64,000 nt of DNA from Leisingera daeponensis DSM 23529 (GTDB taxonomy: Bacteria > Pseudomonadota > Alphaproteobacteria > Rhodobacterales > Rhodobacteraceae), in the NCBI RefSeq assembly GCF_000473145.1, contig NZ_KI421500.1, positions 1,612,225 through 1,676,224 of the forward strand, given 5' to 3'. The notes under the pieces were generated by a model. The model was given only the letters and a program-made list of their open reading frames with translations, was not told where the DNA came from and did no database searches. Positions 28,075-37,101 of this stretch are shown piece by piece (position 1 is the stretch's first letter; every line of letters starts with the position of its first letter). Position numbers and translations under genes: made by a program.

Positions 28075-29583
28075 CTAGAGCAGTGTGCCCTGGCCGCCGC
28101 CCTTTGCCGGCGGGTTCGGTCCTTCCGTCTTCGTCGCGTCAGCGGCGCCACCGTCCAGATCCAGCGTGCCATCGGCAAATTCGATCTGCAGGGCACCTGC
28201 CTTGGCGGCAGCGGCCCGGGTGGTCAGGATCTCATCCCCTGAACGCACCACCGCATAGCCGCGTTCCAGCGTCGCCTTGTAGCTCAGGATCTCCAGCTGC
28301 CGCCCGGTGGCGGTCAGGGCCTGGCGCTGGCGGTCGATGCGCACAGCCTGCGCCGCATCCAGCCGCTGCGCCAGCCGTCCCAGCGCGTCCTTCTGCGCCG
28401 CCATTTCCCGCTGGATCGGCCGCAGGCTCAGGCGCGAGGACAGGTTCTGCAACCGGTTCCGCCGCCCCTCGACCAGCTGCCGCAAGGTGGCCGGGCGCAA
28501 GGACGCCGCGGTTTCGCTCAGATGCACCCGGCGGCGCTGCACGCCGGAAATCAGCGCGCCGGGCAGCCGGTCCGAAATCCGGTCCAGCCGCTGCCGCGGG
28601 GTTTCCAGCAATGTGTCGGGCTTCGGCAGCGCGCGCGCCAGATCATTGAGCCGCTGGCGCCTGAGCTGCACCGCCTGCCCCGCAGCACGGGTCAGCCGCG
28701 CGCCCTGGGTCTCAGTCCAGGCCATCAGCTCCAGCCGAACCGGCACCGCCAGTTCCGCCGCCGCGGTCGGCGTCGGCGCCCGCCGGTCGGACACAAAATC
28801 AATCAGCGTGGTATCCGTCTCATGCCCCACCGCAGAGATCAGCGGGATCTGCGAAGCCGCCGCGGCGCGCGCCACGATCTCCTCGTTAAACCCCCACAGA
28901 TCCTCGATCGAGCCGCCGCCGCGGGCAACAATGATCAGATCGGGCCGCGGCAGCGCGCCGCCCGGCGTCAGCCGGTTGAAGCCGTCGATGGCGCGGGCCA
29001 CCTCCGGCGCGCAGTTCTGCCCCTGCACCGCCACCGGCCACACAAGCACCTTGCGCGGGAAACGGTCGCGCAACCGGTGCAGGATGTCCCGGATCACCGC
29101 GCCCGAGGGCGAGGTCACCACGCCGATGATCTGCGGCAGATAAGGCAGCGGCTTCTTGCGCTCCGGCGCAAACAGGCCTTCCGCCTCCAGCTGCTTCTTG
29201 CGTTTTTCCAGCAGCGCCATCAGCGCACCCTGGCCCGCAACAGCCACCTCATCCACGTTCATGTTGTACTTGGACTGCGCCCCGAACGCGGTCAGCCGTC
29301 CGGTGACAACCACCTCCAGACCTTCCTCCGGCACCACCGACAAGCCGCTGATCTGGCCCTTCCAGGTGGTGCAGGCCAGCACCGAGCGGTCATCCTTGAT
29401 GTCATAATACAGGTGGCCGGAGCGTGCCTTGAACACCCGGCCCACCTCGCCGCGCACCCGGATACGGCCAAAAGTGCCCTCCAGCGTGCGCTTCACCTCG
29501 CCGGAGATTTCCGAAACGGTGAACTCCGGGGCGTTCTGCCCGGGCCGGTCAGAGGGGATTGGGTCGTCAAACAGGTCGGACAT
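28075..29583 (-). CDS. xseA: exodeoxyribonuclease VII large subunit
   Basis: 502 residues. The N-terminal OB fold (VSEISGEVKRTLEGTFGRIRV) is followed by the catalytic domain with IGVVTSPSGAVIRDI, IVARGGGSIEDLWGFNEE and SAVGHETDTTLIDFVSD, then a long coiled-coil region. XseA with XseB degrades single-stranded DNA from either end. The ATG at 29583 follows GGAGAG at 9 bases. XseB is not in this window. About 120 residues of in-frame translation before it are not supported. It is divergent from purD; the 134-base gap must contain both promoters. Confidence 0.95.
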   Translation of the reverse strand: MSDLFDDPIPSDRPGQNAPEFTVSEISGEVKRTLEGTFGRIRVRGEVGRVFKARSGHLYYDIKDDRSVLACTTWKGQISGLSVVPEEGLEVVVTGRLTAFGAQSKYNMNVDEVAVAGQGALMALLEKRKKQLEAEGLFAPERKKPLPYLPQIIGVVTSPSGAVIRDILHRLRDRFPRKVLVWPVAVQGQNCAPEVARAIDGFNRLTPGGALPRPDLIIVARGGGSIEDLWGFNEEIVARAAAASQIPLISAVGHETDTTLIDFVSDRRAPTPTAAAELAVPVRLELMAWTETQGARLTRAAGQAVQLRRQRLNDLARALPKPDTLLETPRQRLDRISDRLPGALISGVQRRRVHLSETAASLRPATLRQLVEGRRNRLQNLSSRLSLRPIQREMAAQKDALGRLAQRLDAAQAVRIDRQRQALTATGRQLEILSYKATLERGYAVVRSGDEILTTRAAAAKAGALQIEFADGTLDLDGGAADATKTEGPNPPAKGGGQGTLL

Positions 29584-29717
29584 CGGGGGCTGCTCTCCTG
29601 CGGCCTTTGGCCGGTCTTGTTTTGAAGTCGCGCGCAGCATAGAACGCGCCGCAAGCAAGGCAAGCCCCGGAGAGCGCCGGGATGCCTCTCGGCTCAGGCA
29701 GATCGGAGAACACGCAG

Positions 29718-30983
29718 ATGAACATCCTAATCCTCGGCAGCGGCGGACGCGAACACAGCCTGGCCTGGGCAGTGATGCAGAACCCCAAATGCGACAAGCT
29801 GATCGTGGCGCCGGGCAACGCAGGCATCGCACAGATCGCCGATTGCGCCACCTTCGACATCGAGGATGGCGGCACCGTGGCCGCCTTTGCCGAGGAAAAC
29901 GCCATCGACTTCGTGATCGTCGGCCCCGAGGCGCCGCTGGCCGCGGGCGTTGGCGACCGGCTGCGCGAGGCGGGCATCCTGGTCTTCGGCCCCTCCGGGG
30001 CGGCGGCGCGGCTGGAAGCCTCCAAAAGCTTCACCAAGGAAATCTGCGACGCGGCCAACGCCCCCACCGCAGGCTACGGCCACTTCACCGATGCCGAGGC
30101 CGCCAAGGCGCATGTGCGCAAACACGGCGTGCCCACGGTGGTCAAGGCCGACGGTCTGGCGGCCGGCAAGGGCGTGATCATCGCGATGACCGAGGACGAG
30201 GCCATGGCGGCGATCGACGACATGTTCGGCGGCGTCTTCGGCGGCGCGGGCGCCGAGGTGGTGATCGAGGAATTCATGGAAGGCGAGGAGGCCTCCCTGT
30301 TCGTGCTGGTCGATGGCGAGGACGTGCTGGCGATCGGCTCCGCCCAGGACCACAAGCGCGTCGGCGAAGGCGACACCGGCCTCAACACCGGCGGCATGGG
30401 CGCCTACTCCCCCGCGCCGGTCCTGTCGGCAGAGGTCGAGGCCAAGGCGATGGAAGAGATCGTCAAGCCCACCATGAAGGTGATGGCAGAGCGCGGCATG
30501 CCCTATCAGGGCGTGCTGTATGCCGGTCTGATGATCAAGGACGGCCAGCCGCGGCTGGTGGAATACAACGTCCGCTTCGGCGATCCGGAATGCCAGGTGC
30601 TGATGATGCGCCTCGGCGCCCAGGCGCTGGATCTGATGCACGCCGCCGCCGAGGGCCGGCTGGGTGAGGCGCAGGTGAACTGGGCCGATGACCACGCGAT
30701 CACCGTGGTGATGGCGTCCGAAGGCTATCCGGGGTCGTATGAAAAGTTCTCCGAGATCAAGGGCCTGGACGCGCTGCCCGAGGACAGCAGCAACATGGTG
30801 TTCCACGCGGGCACCCAGGCGCAGGACGGCAAGGTGCTGGCCGTTGGCGGCCGGGTGCTGAACGTGACCGCCCGCGGCGAAAGCCTGCAGGAGGCCCGCG
30901 ACCGCGCCTATGCCATGGCGGACGGGATCGACTGGCCGCAGGGCTTCTTCCGCCGCGACATCGGCTGGCGCGCGCTGAAGTAA
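29718..30983 (+). CDS. purD: phosphoribosylamine-glycine ligase
   Basis: 421 residues with the full GARS layout: N-domain NILILGSGGREHSLAW, ATP-grasp domain with VVKADGLAAGKGVIIA, RVGEGDTGLNTGGMGAYSP and EYNVRFGDPECQVLM, then a C-domain. It joins phosphoribosylamine and glycine in the second step of purine synthesis. The ATG at 29718 has CGGAGAA upstream; 12 extra codons from 29682 are unlikely. Pairing with a divergent xseA is common in this family of organisms. I see no purine riboswitch or obvious PurR box in the leader. Confidence 0.97.
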   Translation: MNILILGSGGREHSLAWAVMQNPKCDKLIVAPGNAGIAQIADCATFDIEDGGTVAAFAEENAIDFVIVGPEAPLAAGVGDRLREAGILVFGPSGAAARLEASKSFTKEICDAANAPTAGYGHFTDAEAAKAHVRKHGVPTVVKADGLAAGKGVIIAMTEDEAMAAIDDMFGGVFGGAGAEVVIEEFMEGEEASLFVLVDGEDVLAIGSAQDHKRVGEGDTGLNTGGMGAYSPAPVLSAEVEAKAMEEIVKPTMKVMAERGMPYQGVLYAGLMIKDGQPRLVEYNVRFGDPECQVLMMRLGAQALDLMHAAAEGRLGEAQVNWADDHAITVVMASEGYPGSYEKFSEIKGLDALPEDSSNMVFHAGTQAQDGKVLAVGGRVLNVTARGESLQEARDRAYAMADGIDWPQGFFRRDIGWRALK

Positions 30984-31163
30984 CACGGCAGGCAAGCGCT
31001 CCCGCCGGCTCCCGGTCAATCACAGATTGCCCTTCGCCGTTGGGCGTGGCCGGGCGCTGCCGCGCCCGGCGGCCTGCGCCCTGGCAGGCGCAGGCGTTTG
31101 CCGTTTCCCGGTTTGCCCGCACCGCAGCGGAGGGATATCCTGCCGCGGAGGGAGGAACAGGCC

Positions 31164-31712
31164 ATGACGCGCACCGCCCCCCTGCCGCCCGCCACGGCGC
31201 AGGAGGTTTGCCATCAGGACAGCACGATGACCCCGCTCCGCCGGCTCTGTGCCGGTGATCCCGGCCTGGAGGATGTGCTGGAGCTGATCCGGCGCAGCTT
31301 TGCCGCTATGGAAGGGCGCATTGACCCGCCGTCCTCCATGCACCGTCTGACGCTGGCCGCGCTTCAGGTCCAGTGCCGCAAGGGTGAAATCTGGGTGGCC
31401 GGCACGCCGCCTGCGGCCTGCGTCTTCCTGACGCCCCGCCCCGATTGCCTCTACCTGGGCAAACTGGCGGTGGACGAGGCGCAGCGTGGAAGCGGGCTGG
31501 CCCGCGCGCTGGTGGAGCTTGCCGCCACCCGCGCCAGAGCGCTTGATCTGCCGGTGCTGCGGCTGCAGACCCGCGTGGAGCTGACCGAAAACCACGCCGC
31601 CTTTGCCAGCATGGGATTTTGCAAGACAGGAGAAACCGCGCACCCGGGGTTCGACAGGCCGACCTCTGTGACCATGGAGAAGCCCCTGCCAGGCAGCCCG
31701 GCCTGCGGCTGA
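31164..31712 (+). CDS. GNAT-family N-acetyltransferase
   Basis: 182 residues with a GNAT fold: the acetyl-CoA pyrophosphate loop is LYLGKLAVDEAQRGSGLARALV (Q-R-G-S-G-L-A), and the C-terminal strand carries ENHAAFASMGF. The ATG at 31164 is preceded by GGAGGAA. The N-terminal 20 residues are unlike other family members, so an internal ATG at 31227 is possible, but it lacks a ribosome binding site. The acceptor could be an amine, amino acid or ribosomal protein; nothing in the context decides this. It stands alone. Confidence 0.82.
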   Translation: MTRTAPLPPATAQEVCHQDSTMTPLRRLCAGDPGLEDVLELIRRSFAAMEGRIDPPSSMHRLTLAALQVQCRKGEIWVAGTPPAACVFLTPRPDCLYLGKLAVDEAQRGSGLARALVELAATRARALDLPVLRLQTRVELTENHAAFASMGFCKTGETAHPGFDRPTSVTMEKPLPGSPACG

Positions 31713-31945
31713 GCGGCGGGCTGGGGCGGCCCCCTGGAAACGCCCCTGAACACCCCAAGCCGATTAACCGCGGCCGCGGGCCGCGCCCGAACTGCCCGTG
31801 TTTTTCTGACTGCAATAACCTGAGCGCCGGCAGGCCTGCCAGCCCGGCCGATACCGCCCCGGCCCTCTGCTGGTGCCAGCCGGCACGCCGCTTCCAGTCT
31901 GGCCGCCGGGCAAGCGCTTAACCGCTTGCAGCCGGACCCGCAGCC

Positions 31946-33670
31946 TTAATAGCTGTTCAGATCGCTCAGCAGCAGGAACCGATTGCGGAACTGATCCAGC
32001 ATCTCCGGCTCCAGGAAATCGGCCGGGTGGGTGGTGCCAAAGGCTGAAAAGGCGCGGTCCTTCATCTCCTCCAGCTGGCGTTCGATATCCAGCTGCGCAA
32101 TACCGGAGGGCAGGGCCAGCGCGGTTTCGAAAATACTCCGCAGCGGCGGCGACCCGATGATATTGTACCAGTGCGCGTTTTCGCTGCCGCCCGCATCCAC
32201 AACATCTTGCAGCTCGCGCTCCAGCGCCAGCGCCAGCCGCATGTTCGGATCCGAGTTGCCGATCTCGATTTCAAACTGGCGGGTGGTGTAAAGCTCGGCC
32301 AGCTCCTCGGCAAACCCTTCCGGATACTCCCGGCTGACCTCCCCCGGATTGAAAGCGAAGGCCTGTGTCATCAACTTCAGTCCGGTATCATAGTGCGTGT
32401 TGGCATAGGACGTGCTGGAGGAAAGGTCGGAGTCAAACGCCTTCAGCACGGTATCGAAATCCGTGCTCCGCTTGCTTTGGCCGAACAGGTCCAGCGTGGC
32501 CTCGAACAGGCTCAGGTCAAAGACCAGTTCCCGCGGGTTGGTGAAGGTGCCCAGCTTATCGGTGATCTCATCCGCGAACACCTGCATCTTGCTGACAGGC
32601 TCAGGCCATTCATTTTGGAACGCCTCGGCAAAGTTGTAATAGGCCAGGTTTTCCGGCTGGTTCACAAAGGAATTCGGGTCGGACAGGTCGGATTCCAGCA
32701 CCTGTCTCAGATAGGTCTCCCCCCGGTCGCTGACGTTGAAAGTGTCCAGCGCATGCTCCAGCAGCTGCGGGTTCGACAGCAGTTCCTCCGGATCGGTCAT
32801 CGCGTTGATATCCGGCCAGCCGAAACCAAACGCCTCTGACACCGCAAGATAGCGCTTATCCTCCAGCTGGTTGACGAAGGAGTCGGGATCGGTGGTATCC
32901 GAATTCAGCACCCGCCGCAGGAAATCCGGATAGGTTCTTTCCAGGCCGAACGTGTCAATGACGGCCTGCAGCAGATCTTCATCCGCCAGCAGATCATCCG
33001 CGCTGGCCAGACCTTCAGTGTGCTGGTTGAACTCAGAAACCAGCGCCTCGATGCTGCTTTCATAGGTCGGCACCTGACCGAAATTGAACTGCCCGGCAAA
33101 GGCCGCATAACGCGGGTCTGACAGCTTGTTGGCAAAGGAGCTGGGGTCGTCGAGGTCGGATTCCAGGACTTTCTGCAGAAAGAACTGATTGTTTTCCAGC
33201 CCCTCAAGCCCGGCGTTGCCAAGCGCCTTGCGCAGCAGGGTGCGGTTTGACAGCAGGTCATCCGGCGTGGCGATGCCGGCAAATTCGTTCTCCGCCCTGG
33301 CACTCGGCAGCTTTGGGCCGTCGGCGCTGCCAAAGCCAAAGGTTTCCGCCAGCGCCTGATAGCGGCTGTCGTTCAGCCGGTTCACGATCGACTTGGGGTC
33401 GCTCATGTCCGATTCCAGAACCTGTTTGATGAAGGCCCTGTTGTTGATGTCCTCATCCAGGCCAAAGGCGCCCAGGGTCACGGTCAGCAGGTTGTAGTCA
33501 TCCAGCAATTGATCCGCCGACTGAATGCTGGTGATGCGCTGCGTGAAATCCTTCACCGTCCGGTCAAGGACGGGCGATTTCTCGTAAACCTCCTGCTGCT
33601 GGTCACGGGTCCGCTGCAGGAAGCTCCATCCCGCAATGCCGGTGCCGAACACATATGGCGTAAAGCTCAC
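31946..33670 (-). CDS. DUF1217 protein with five internal repeats
   Basis: 574 residues built from five tandem units of about 95-110 residues. Each contains a version of VLESDLSDPNSFVNQL followed by RYxxFAxAFGF and, in between, an LLxxxxLLxxALDTFGL segment. The first four units are close; the fifth is diverged (FDSDLSSSTSYANTH). DUF1217 proteins occur mainly in alphaproteobacteria, often within flagellar clusters, where a structural or export-related role is suspected. No flagellar gene lies nearby. There is no signal peptide. I start at a GTG (33670) 8 bases after AGGAG; another GTG three codons earlier overlaps that site. Function unknown. Confidence 0.82.
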   Translation of the reverse strand: MSFTPYVFGTGIAGWSFLQRTRDQQQEVYEKSPVLDRTVKDFTQRITSIQSADQLLDDYNLLTVTLGAFGLDEDINNRAFIKQVLESDMSDPKSIVNRLNDSRYQALAETFGFGSADGPKLPSARAENEFAGIATPDDLLSNRTLLRKALGNAGLEGLENNQFFLQKVLESDLDDPSSFANKLSDPRYAAFAGQFNFGQVPTYESSIEALVSEFNQHTEGLASADDLLADEDLLQAVIDTFGLERTYPDFLRRVLNSDTTDPDSFVNQLEDKRYLAVSEAFGFGWPDINAMTDPEELLSNPQLLEHALDTFNVSDRGETYLRQVLESDLSDPNSFVNQPENLAYYNFAEAFQNEWPEPVSKMQVFADEITDKLGTFTNPRELVFDLSLFEATLDLFGQSKRSTDFDTVLKAFDSDLSSSTSYANTHYDTGLKLMTQAFAFNPGEVSREYPEGFAEELAELYTTRQFEIEIGNSDPNMRLALALERELQDVVDAGGSENAHWYNIIGSPPLRSIFETALALPSGIAQLDIERQLEEMKDRAFSAFGTTHPADFLEPEMLDQFRNRFLLLSDLNSY

Positions 33671-33805
33671 GCTGCTCACTCCTGTAAAACCGCTCCGGGC
33701 CGGCGCGCCCGGATCTGCCCATCCGGCACAAAGAGTATCCCGAGGTGGTGAATAAACCGGAAACGGGCGCGGAGATTTTAAGGCCGCAGGCGTGCGGGGC
33801 GGTGC

Positions 33806-34650
33806 TCAGCGGCAGGCCAGCGCGTGCCGCAGCCCCGTGTCCGGCCGGAACGGGCCGATGTCCCGGCTGGCGATGCGGCCCTCTTGCAGCCGTGAGGCCA
33901 TGATCCGGCGCCAGCCGCCGCTGACCGTCACCAGTTCCGGACCCTGGCCGCAATCGCGGATGCCCGAGGTGATGAAATCCTGGCCGATCCGGTGATTGGT
34001 CAGGCCGGGCGCACTGGCAACCTCGCTGAGCGCACCGTCCCGGAACCGCCAGATGCGCAAGGTCTTTGCCAGATGCGGCCGGTCGATATAGGCGATCTCC
34101 GCATACCCGTCGCGATCGAGATCGGCAGCGCCGACAGGGGCCAGCCAGCGATTGCTCTGTCCGATGTAGGGCGTCTGGGCCACCAGCTCCAGCCGACCCG
34201 CCCGCAGGCCGTAAACGGCAATCTGCGCCCCCTTGCTGCGGTGGCTGCGCACAGTGATAACTTCGGGAAGACTGTCGCCGTCGAGATCGGCGAGCCGCGG
34301 CGCCAGATCCTCGAACACATGGGCCTCGTCCAAGGTCACGCTGACACCGCAGCGGCCCGGCAGCGCCGGCGGCCAGTAGCGCAGCGTCTCCGGCTCCAGC
34401 GCATCGCCCAGAACCCCGTGCCCGTAGCGGCCTGTCAGATCCTCGTAAGCTGCGGCCGCTTCGCCCAGCCGGACCAGCGAGCCCTCCACCGTGCGCGGGC
34501 TGTAAAACGGTCCGGGGCCGCAGCCTTCATCCGCCTGCGCCGCAGCAGGCCCGGCCAGGGCCAGCCCCAGACACACCGCCCGCCACGCGCGGCGGGCGGA
34601 ACCGGGCCGGGCGCGCATCCTCAGACGCCGCGCTGCCGGCCCGGCACGCA

Positions 34651-34651
<1 letters not shown>
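33806..34651 (-). CDS. secreted FG-GAP/VCBS-like repeat protein
   Basis: 281 residues. A signal peptide (about residues 20-40, ending GPAAAQA) is followed by a domain with two FG-GAP-type calcium-binding loops, LADLDGDSLPEVITV and GAADLDRDGYAEIAYI, and beta-propeller-like blades. Cys pairs near the start and end could form disulfides. The ATG at 34651 shares one base with the ferredoxin stop; an ATG 11 codons later would give a more standard signal peptide. Such proteins are periplasmic or outer-surface; the ligand is unknown. Coexpression with the ferredoxin is likely from the overlap. Confidence 0.75.
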
Positions 34652-35430
<779 letters not shown>

Positions 35431-35961
35431 ATGACGCCACCCCTCATCACGACCTGCCGGCGTCTCGCGCCCGCGCTGCTGCTGGCCGCCCTGGCGGCGC
35501 TGCCTGCCTGCGTCCAGCCGCCGCCCGGCGGCGATGTCACCCGCGCCGGGCGCTACGCCCCGCCCGGTGCGCCGCCCGGCACCTGCTGGAGCAAACACAC
35601 CTCCCCCGCCGTGATCGAGACCGTCACCAGCCAGGTGCTGGCCCGGCCCGCGGAAACCGACAGCAGCGGCCGGATCGTCCGCCCCGCGCTGTTCCGCACC
35701 GACACCCGCCAGCAGATCGTGCAGCCGCGGCAGGAACACTGGTTCGAAATCCCCTGCCCCGAAATGATGACCCCGGACTTCATCCGCACCGTGCAGCGGG
35801 CGCTGGCCGCGCGCGGTTTTTACCGCGGCCCGGTGCATGGCCAGATGGACGCCGCCACCCGCGCGGCGGTGCAGCGCTACCAGGCGCCGCTGGGGCTGGA
35901 CAGCGGCACCCTGACCCTGGCCTCCGCCCGCAGGCTCGGGCTGATCGCCGTCACCGGCTGA
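35431..35961 (+). CDS. lipoprotein with peptidoglycan-binding domain
   Basis: 176 residues. The signal sequence ends in the lipobox LPAC (Cys about 30), so the mature protein should be lipidated and held in the envelope. The C-terminal third is a PG_binding_1 domain: FIRTVQRALAARGFYRGPVHGQMDAATRAAVQRYQ, with the usual G-x-x-D/M-x-x-T-x-x-A-V pattern. It probably binds peptidoglycan. The middle part is unrecognised. ATG at 35431; no strong ribosome binding site is seen. It stands alone between two plus-strand regulators and intergenic DNA. Confidence 0.82.
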   Translation: MTPPLITTCRRLAPALLLAALAALPACVQPPPGGDVTRAGRYAPPGAPPGTCWSKHTSPAVIETVTSQVLARPAETDSSGRIVRPALFRTDTRQQIVQPRQEHWFEIPCPEMMTPDFIRTVQRALAARGFYRGPVHGQMDAATRAAVQRYQAPLGLDSGTLTLASARRLGLIAVTG

Positions 35962-36049
35962 ACCAGCCGGTTCAGTTCCCCGGTTCCCCGGGACCCAAGC
36001 CTCTGCTAAGCTCCGCCGGACTGGGCTCCAGACGCAAAGAGACTTGGCC

Positions 36050-36718
36050 ATGCTGACAACCCGCCTGCCGGATTCCGGCTTCCTCTCCGGCGCCTCTGGC
36101 CCGCTGCGCCGGATGCTGGAAAGCCAGGCCACCGAGGTGCGCCTGCGCCAGGGGGAGGTGCTGTTCGAACAGGGCGATGCGGGCGATGCGCTGTATGCCA
36201 TTGCCGAAGGCGCGCTGGAGTTTTCGGTGCTGTCGGCCTCCGGGCGCAAGCTGTCGCTCGACATGATGCGCCCCGGCGCGGTGTTCGGCGAAATCACCCT
36301 CTTTGACCCGGGTGAGCGCACCGCCACCGCCATCGCCGCCGAGCCCAGCCGGGTGCTGCGCCTGCGCAGCGGCGACGTGGTCGACCAGATCCGCCAGCAC
36401 CCGGACCTCGCCGCCGACCTGTTGCGGCTGGCCGGGCAGCGGATGCGCTGGATGAACACCCAGTTGAACGAGCAGGTGTTCCTGCCGATGCCGGTGCGGC
36501 TGGCGCGCAAGCTGCTGTATCTCGCGCCCGAGGGCAGCGACGGCCGCGTGGCCCTGTCGCAGGCAGAGCTGGCGGAATTCGTCGGCGCCACCCGCGAGGC
36601 GGTATCCAAGACCCTGGCCGCCTGGAAACGCAACGGCCTGGTCGGCATCAGCCGCGGCGGCGTGCAGATCCTGGACCGCAGCGAACTGGCCGTTCTGGCG
36701 GAACCCGATTCCATCTGA
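36050..36718 (+). CDS. Crp/Fnr-family transcription regulator
   Basis: 222 residues. A cyclic-nucleotide-binding-type N-domain (LRQGEVLFEQGDAGDALYAIAEGAL, GAVFGEITLF) leads into a C-terminal HTH (LSQAELAEFVGATREAVSKTLAAWKRNGLV). It lacks the four N-terminal Cys of Fnr, so it is not an oxygen-sensing Fe-S Fnr. Whether it binds cAMP is uncertain: the phosphate-binding loop reads FGEITLFDPGERTATAIA, resembling R-T-A of CRP-like domains. The ATG at 36050 is preferred over a TTG two codons earlier. Targets unknown; a structured intergenic region follows. Confidence 0.87.
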   Translation: MLTTRLPDSGFLSGASGPLRRMLESQATEVRLRQGEVLFEQGDAGDALYAIAEGALEFSVLSASGRKLSLDMMRPGAVFGEITLFDPGERTATAIAAEPSRVLRLRSGDVVDQIRQHPDLAADLLRLAGQRMRWMNTQLNEQVFLPMPVRLARKLLYLAPEGSDGRVALSQAELAEFVGATREAVSKTLAAWKRNGLVGISRGGVQILDRSELAVLAEPDSI

Positions 36719-37040
36719 TCCCGCCCGCGGCCCGGGTCATCCGCAGATTTCTGCAATAAAATCGGCGCTCTGTAATCCCGGTCACAGAAGCCTTGGCGCG
36801 GCTGTACCATAACCGTTTCATAGACAGCCATTATCCGTTCCATCCCAATGGCTGCCTGTCCAACAAGAGCCATGTGCCCGCCAGCACATGGCTCTTCCCC
36901 ATCCAGCCCCCCCATGCCTGCCGCTGCCCGGCATCCGCCGCGCGCAAAAGTTTTCTGAAACCTTCTGCCTGAGACTTCTCAGAAAAGCCTCAGGCCCAGC
37001 CAGCACAGCAAAGGCCGTACAGCAAAGACCGGCCGCACAG
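36719..37040. other. structured intergenic region, candidate small RNA locus
   Basis: No gene is seen in this gap. It holds several hairpins: CAGCCATT with AATGGCTG (36825-36854, loop about 14); a perfect 13-bp stem AAGAGCCATGTGC with its complement (36865-36877 with 36884-36896, loop 6); and overlapping stems at 36951-36995 (TTTTCTGA with TCAGAAAA, or GCCTGAG with CTCAGGC). Loops and linkers are C-rich. This density of stems exceeds that of other gaps here and suggests an sRNA or a long structured 3' UTR. Confidence 0.45.
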
Positions 37041-37042
37041 CA

Positions 37043-37068
37043 AAAGGCCGGGCATCCGCCCGGCCTTT
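37043..37068. terminator. bidirectional intrinsic terminator
   Basis: A perfect 11-bp stem AAAGGCCGGGC / GCCCGGCCTTT with loop ATCC lies between the Crp/Fnr and Deg protease genes. It has A/T flanks on both sides (AAAA before, TTT after), so it can end transcripts from either direction. It is 34 bases past the protease stop codon. Confidence 0.88.
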
Positions 37069-37101
37069 CCAGCTTAGTCTCAGGACTTCATAGGCCCCGG
37101 A

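Noticed and set aside
26889..28196. 435-residue version of the lysoplasmalogenase gene
   Set aside because: The upstream half is the reverse of the small secreted protein gene; the ATG at 27527 with a strong ribosome binding site marks the real start.
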